Below, one piece after another: positions 59,520 through 64,000 of a DNA stretch of 64,000 bases. Position numbers and translations under genes: made by a program. Under the pieces are notes generated by a model, which saw nothing but the letters and a program-made list of their open reading frames with translations, was not told the DNA's origin and did not search any database. Origin of the DNA: Apteryx mantelli (Eukaryota; Chordata; Aves; Apterygiformes; Apterygidae). The stretch covers positions 40,050,501-40,114,500 of the forward strand of contig NC_089980.1 in assembly GCF_036417845.1 (NCBI RefSeq). The letters run 5' to 3'. Position 1 is the stretch's first letter; each line of letters starts with the position of its first letter.

Positions 59520-62500
59520 GATGATTCTTTCTGTGATGTTATTGTTCCCTTAAGGTCATTTCAAAGGGCTTCTTTTGGGTTTCTCAAGAGAATGTCTAGC
59601 TCTCATCATGTCCATTGCAACCTGAGTCAATGATAGCTTATAGTTTCTTTGTTTTGCTACAGCAGGTTTTTTTGTGAATAGCTATGCAATTTACTAATCC
59701 ATAACATTAATCAGGTAGGTACTGATGGACATTATGTTTTAGACATACTCTTGCAGGTTTTAAATCAGCTTCTCTGCTCAAAGCTTGATTCATTGCACTC
59801 AGTCCGGGTGGTGTATGGTTCTCAGCATTAGATCATGCCTTTTTCTCTCCATTGGGAAATTCTCTAATTAACAGTACAAATGAATGCCACAGTGTACAAA
59901 GCCAAGTAATCAGATTCTCCACTTGAAGTTTAGTCATCCCTTTCCCTAGGGAGGTGTTCCTCCCTTTTAATTCTGGCACACTGTCTAGTGTCTGAGCTTG
60001 ACTTTGATAAAAGCTTGTCTACAGCCATCTTTGCTACTCAGACCCTATGAACTATTTTTTTTTCTGCTTTGCCTTCAGTGGTTAGAAATCTTAAAGGTTT
60101 AGAAACATTTCCTTTCATTCATTTTTCCTTTTCCCCTCCCCATATTAATTTAAAATCTGTTTTCTTAGGGGATATTTAAACTTGTTTAGATATGTGTGAA
60201 GATGGGGCCTTTGAATCCATACCTTTACATGTTGCTTCATTTTCTAATGAAGGCAAATCAATGAAAAGGGTAATGGGTACCCTTACAACTGACCTTCCCC
60301 ATGCTCTGTCTGTCTTCACAAAGGTATCCTTTGCATTTGCTTTGCTTTTCTGTCTGAAATGAGGTGAGTTTTGACTGTGCTAATTACTCCTGTTTTTTCC
60401 CAAAACTACAGATGTTCAGAACTCGATTTTTCCATCATTATCTTGAATATTGAGGAACCTTTGGTTTTCTGTTTGAACACTATGAAACTGTTGGGAAGGA
60501 CCTTCCACAATAGAAGTCCAGGGCTCAGCTACTTTATCTAAAGATAAACTAGCTCTGAAGAGCTAGTTGTGACACCAGCTATTATGAGAACGAGAAGATG
60601 GAAGTATCAAAGGTGGTTAAAATACCACTCACCAAAGCTTGGACAACTTAGATGTGACTGAGCGAGGAAAGCAGCTACCTGGAACTGTAGTTGCATCTTT
60701 ACAAAGAGGGTACCATTGTGGAGGTTTCCAGGTAGGATGGGGTTTCAGCAGAGGGGTACTCTACTCACTGTGCTCATAAGGTTGCAAAATATTTAACTAC
60801 ATCATTTGTTCAGGTTCAGCAGAGACAGTAGTGTTATCTCCCATGTGAATGGCCAGTGTAAATAGACATTGTTCCCAGGAAAGTGACGCTTCTATGACTT
60901 GTTCTGAAGCATCAGAGTGACTTTAATGAGGGTTCAGTATGTGCACTACATCTGTTCTAGATGCAGGCCAAGCAAAGTGCATGCCCTGTGCATTCTGTAA
61001 AGGGTTGCAGTACTCTCATCCTTTTCAATATGGATGTAGGGAATACTGTCTTAAAAAGACTTTTTTTTTTTAAAATTTCAAGCTTACTGAAGTCATACTT
61101 GAGAAGATGCTTTTCTGTGAAAAAACAATTTCTTTGCATGGATGAGGAAATGGGTAGAAAATTTAAACAAAGTGCCTTTGCTTAAGCTTTTTAAATGTGT
61201 CAGTAAATATGAAAAAGGAGTTAAAACTCTTAAAATGCTTTCATGTACAGAATGATCTTCAAAAACTGCACCTTCATTCTAGGTCTTGCTTAATTTAATG
61301 CACTTGTGCATATATCTCTCTAGTCTTTTCCTTCCACCAACTTACTGTGCAATTATTGTTGGTTAACATATAGATCCCTCAAATTTGGAGAAGCTGCAAG
61401 ATGTGCTAGGTATGTGCTTGATGGGTTAACAAGTATTAGAACTTGTTGGAAAAAAACTGACGTAATTGGAATTTCTTGTAAATTTTATAAAATTATGGAA
61501 GTGCCAATTAGGTCTGGAATGGCATGCTGCCTGCAGTTTTAAATGGGTATCTTTTAGGCCTAGAAATACATTATTTTAAACTGTAGATTTTAATTATTTG
61601 TGTATTGTAACAAGTGCTTTTTTTTACATTGATTAAATGTTGTTATTTGGGGTAAGAATCTAGGGTGAATTCACAATGGAACTTAAGGAAAAGTTTTGAG
61701 GGGATGTTTTGGTTTATTTTGGGAATGGGGGCAGTTACAGACTCAGAAAGAGTGGTCTACAGTGCTGCCTCTGTGTTTGAGGTTGGAAAGCTTTCATTGG
61801 TTACCCTCTTTGGTGCCCCCCATAGTCCTAGTTCCCTAATCATCCAGCCTGCAAAATTATTGCACTTTTTGACCTGCATGATGGGATTTTGTTTGCACAG
61901 AAGCCATGATGTGGGGAAGGAGACCACAGACGGTGCATGCTCACCTCCTTCCTCAAAATGCCCCACGAAATAGGAGTACTGCCCTGCACCCTCAGGCCAT
62001 ACGGTGCTTAAGGGACAGAGTTGAGCTTTGTGCTCTGTTAGCATTGAGTCACTCATCCAAATAAGAAATTTCTTGTTTTGCGCTCGCTGGAGAAAAGTCT
62101 GAGTCTCCATTATTCTCTGCTTACCACATCTGCCTTGGAACATCAGTGGTGCTTCATTGCCTGCTGCATTGCCTGTGTGTTCACTGTCTGTAATGTTATC
62201 ATGTTACTGATTCAGTTCTTTCTGTGTCTTCAGCAAAACAATCCAGATTGCACTCCAGTGCTCCCTGTTGCTTGCAGGTCTTCCATGGGTTTTTATACTC
62301 AAACAAATGTTTTTAGAATGACACACAGTCATCCTGGAGCATGTTTGTCAAAAATAGTCATATTTGGCTACAGCAAAGGTCTCATGCTCAACTAATTCAT
62401 TTTGGTATTGAGATGGCCAAGGGTTTAGTCTGACATCTTCCAATGAATGCAGTCTGAATCAGCTGTGGGGGACACTTTAGGTAATTGTTAATGGTATAGC

Positions 62501-64000
62501 TTTCTCCCTATGCACACACCCCTAAGGGTTTTGATTATGATCCCAGCTATCACTTGTGCAATAGAAAGGCTCTTGCGCAACACAAAGAATATTAAAACGG
62601 GTCATGTGAACATTAATCATTGTAACTCATCTACAGATGTTATCACTTGAATGAGGTCCTACATGTCTCTGTGCTTTATGTGTATGATTATGACTAAAAA
62701 TGTAGGCATATTTAAGAATAAAGCTTTTTTTTTTGAAGCTGGCATGGAGACAAACAGTATAAGTAATTCATTTTGCTTCATTTCATGATCTGTTGAAATT
62801 TAAACTGACTAGACCTGCTCTTCTGGTGATGCTTGCTGGGATTTTTAGTTAAGATTTATGTAGAATTTACTTTGTCTGCCTAGATAATGTTGAATGGATA
62901 CGCAAGAGAAATCCTTCAGAAATGGTGTGTTTTTTTAATTACAAATTAGTAGCTGTGACATCAGGGCTTTGCACTATAAACTGGGACGTACCCACATTTC
63001 CATTCATAATGAGACTACTCATGTTGGGACAAAACCTCTCCCTTAATGGCAAACACTTGAAAAGCTTAAACTGAGAGAAGGCACATTAAGATGAATGAGA
63101 GTGCTACAGTATTTTTTACTTAAAAAGGCAAAGAAAAAATGGATTAACCAAACAATCTTTCTATTAGCAGAGCTGGAAATAATAGTCTAAACATACCATC
63201 TTTACATCGTATTTTTGAAGCCTGTTTCTGATGATGAAGGAAGTCAGAATGTTTTAGCCTTGATTACTCCACAGAGTAGCTCCACAGAACCCTACTATGT
63301 TTTTCAGGTTTAAGTATTTTGAATTTATTTTTAGTTTTTTAAAGCAATCTGCATCATTTGGATGTTTTAAAGCCTCCTAAAGGCAGGAGGGACCAAAATT
63401 GACCACATAAAAATTACCTTAATCTCTAGGTTTGACTTTTTAAAGGGCAGAGTCTGGTTGGTTAAACTAGAAGATACTTATTTTAGAGAGACATACTGAA
63501 TGATTTGATGCAGAGGAGAAAATATTTTCCTAAGTATAAGTGTGGAGATAGCAAAGACTTTATGTTGTTGTAGGAATAATTGCCTCAGCAATAGCTTACT
63601 TCCAAGTGACATGGCAGTCCCTCAAACCTCTATGCATCCTCGTATTCCTGACAATACCAGTCTCCTAGCACGTGCCTGGTTGCTCTCTGCTCAGGACCTT
63701 TGTTGTCTCAAACTATCCTGGTAGTCATCTATCTTAAATCCATGAGGGGAATCTCATCTCCTTCCCTCCAGGACCTTAGAGACGTGAGTTTTCAGGCAAG
63801 GGCTAGCAAGCAAGACCCATCCTCGTGACAGGGAAGGGAGCAGGGTTGGTAGAAGGTAAGAAGTGAGGAGCTGGTGTTTCTTACCCCACCAAGCCGTTGG
63901 TCCTTGATCAGAAAGTCACTGGAAAATGTCACATTGGCTTGTCTATAAGCAGGTGTCCCTGCAAGAAGAGACCAAAGTGCAAACACGGTGACTCTTCCAT
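59520..64000. other. downstream intergenic DNA, no gene recognised
   Basis: AT-rich with scattered moderate-GC patches (61.7-62.2 kb, 63.6-64.0 kb) that carry medium open frames. The longest is minus 62143-61757, 128 codons, without recognisable motifs. I see no interspersed repeat, RNA gene or CpG island up to the right edge. Confidence 0.5.

Noticed and set aside
61757..62143. 128-codon minus-strand frame near the right end
   Set aside because: I compared it mentally with MCFD2 and TTC7A, the expected neighbours, and saw no resemblance; treated as chance.
1..64000. CRISPR arrays, operons, prophage, tRNA or rRNA genes
   Set aside because: No regularly spaced repeats, bacterial-style gene packing, or clear tRNA B-box structures were seen; the window is vertebrate nuclear DNA.

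Overview
The window looks like nuclear DNA from a sauropsid vertebrate, most likely a bird. It is AT-rich and gene-poor. The recognisable interspersed repeats are CR1 LINE fragments, young and very old, plus relics resembling families known from birds, crocodilians and turtles. The one recognisable protein is a near-identical orthologue of mammalian SOCS5. There is no bacterial-style gene packing, and most short open frames are chance. Species cannot be fixed from the sequence alone.

Layout. 1-18.2 kb is upstream intergenic DNA with three avian-type CR1 fragments (about 3.8-4.9, 13.25-13.35 and 16.66-17.8 kb), a much older CR1 relic (about 9.94-10.39 kb), a few older relics and an AT-rich stretch at 11.5-12.2 kb that reads like a conserved non-coding element. 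18.2-19.8 kb is a strong TATA-less CpG island with CCAAT, KLF/Sp-like, YY1-like and E-box motifs; it is the inferred SOCS5 promoter and non-coding first exon. 19.3-47.2 kb is the inferred first intron, about 28 kb, without a recognisable second gene. 47.22-48.84 kb is the exon holding the whole SOCS5 coding sequence. The 3' untranslated region follows, with several AATAAA signals to 50.23 kb and possible extension past 50.86 kb. 51.3-64 kb is downstream intergenic DNA without a recognisable gene.

The window is therefore essentially a one-gene locus. SOCS5 is an intracellular adaptor of cytokine and growth-factor signalling: the N-terminal region contacts JAK, the SH2 domain binds phosphotyrosine, and the SOCS box recruits elongin B/C and Cullin-5. 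Its parts are all present: CpG-island promoter, possible short upstream open frame, long first intron, single coding exon and AU-rich 3' UTR.

I did not find a new multi-gene system. The observations most worth checking are an upstream ORF in the inferred first exon, a pair of miR-9-type seed matches that bear on 3' UTR length, a perfect palindromic SOX-dimer-like site, an isolated GC-rich hairpin downstream, candidate alternative 5' exons, local tandem duplications, and the putative conserved element at 11.5-12.2 kb.
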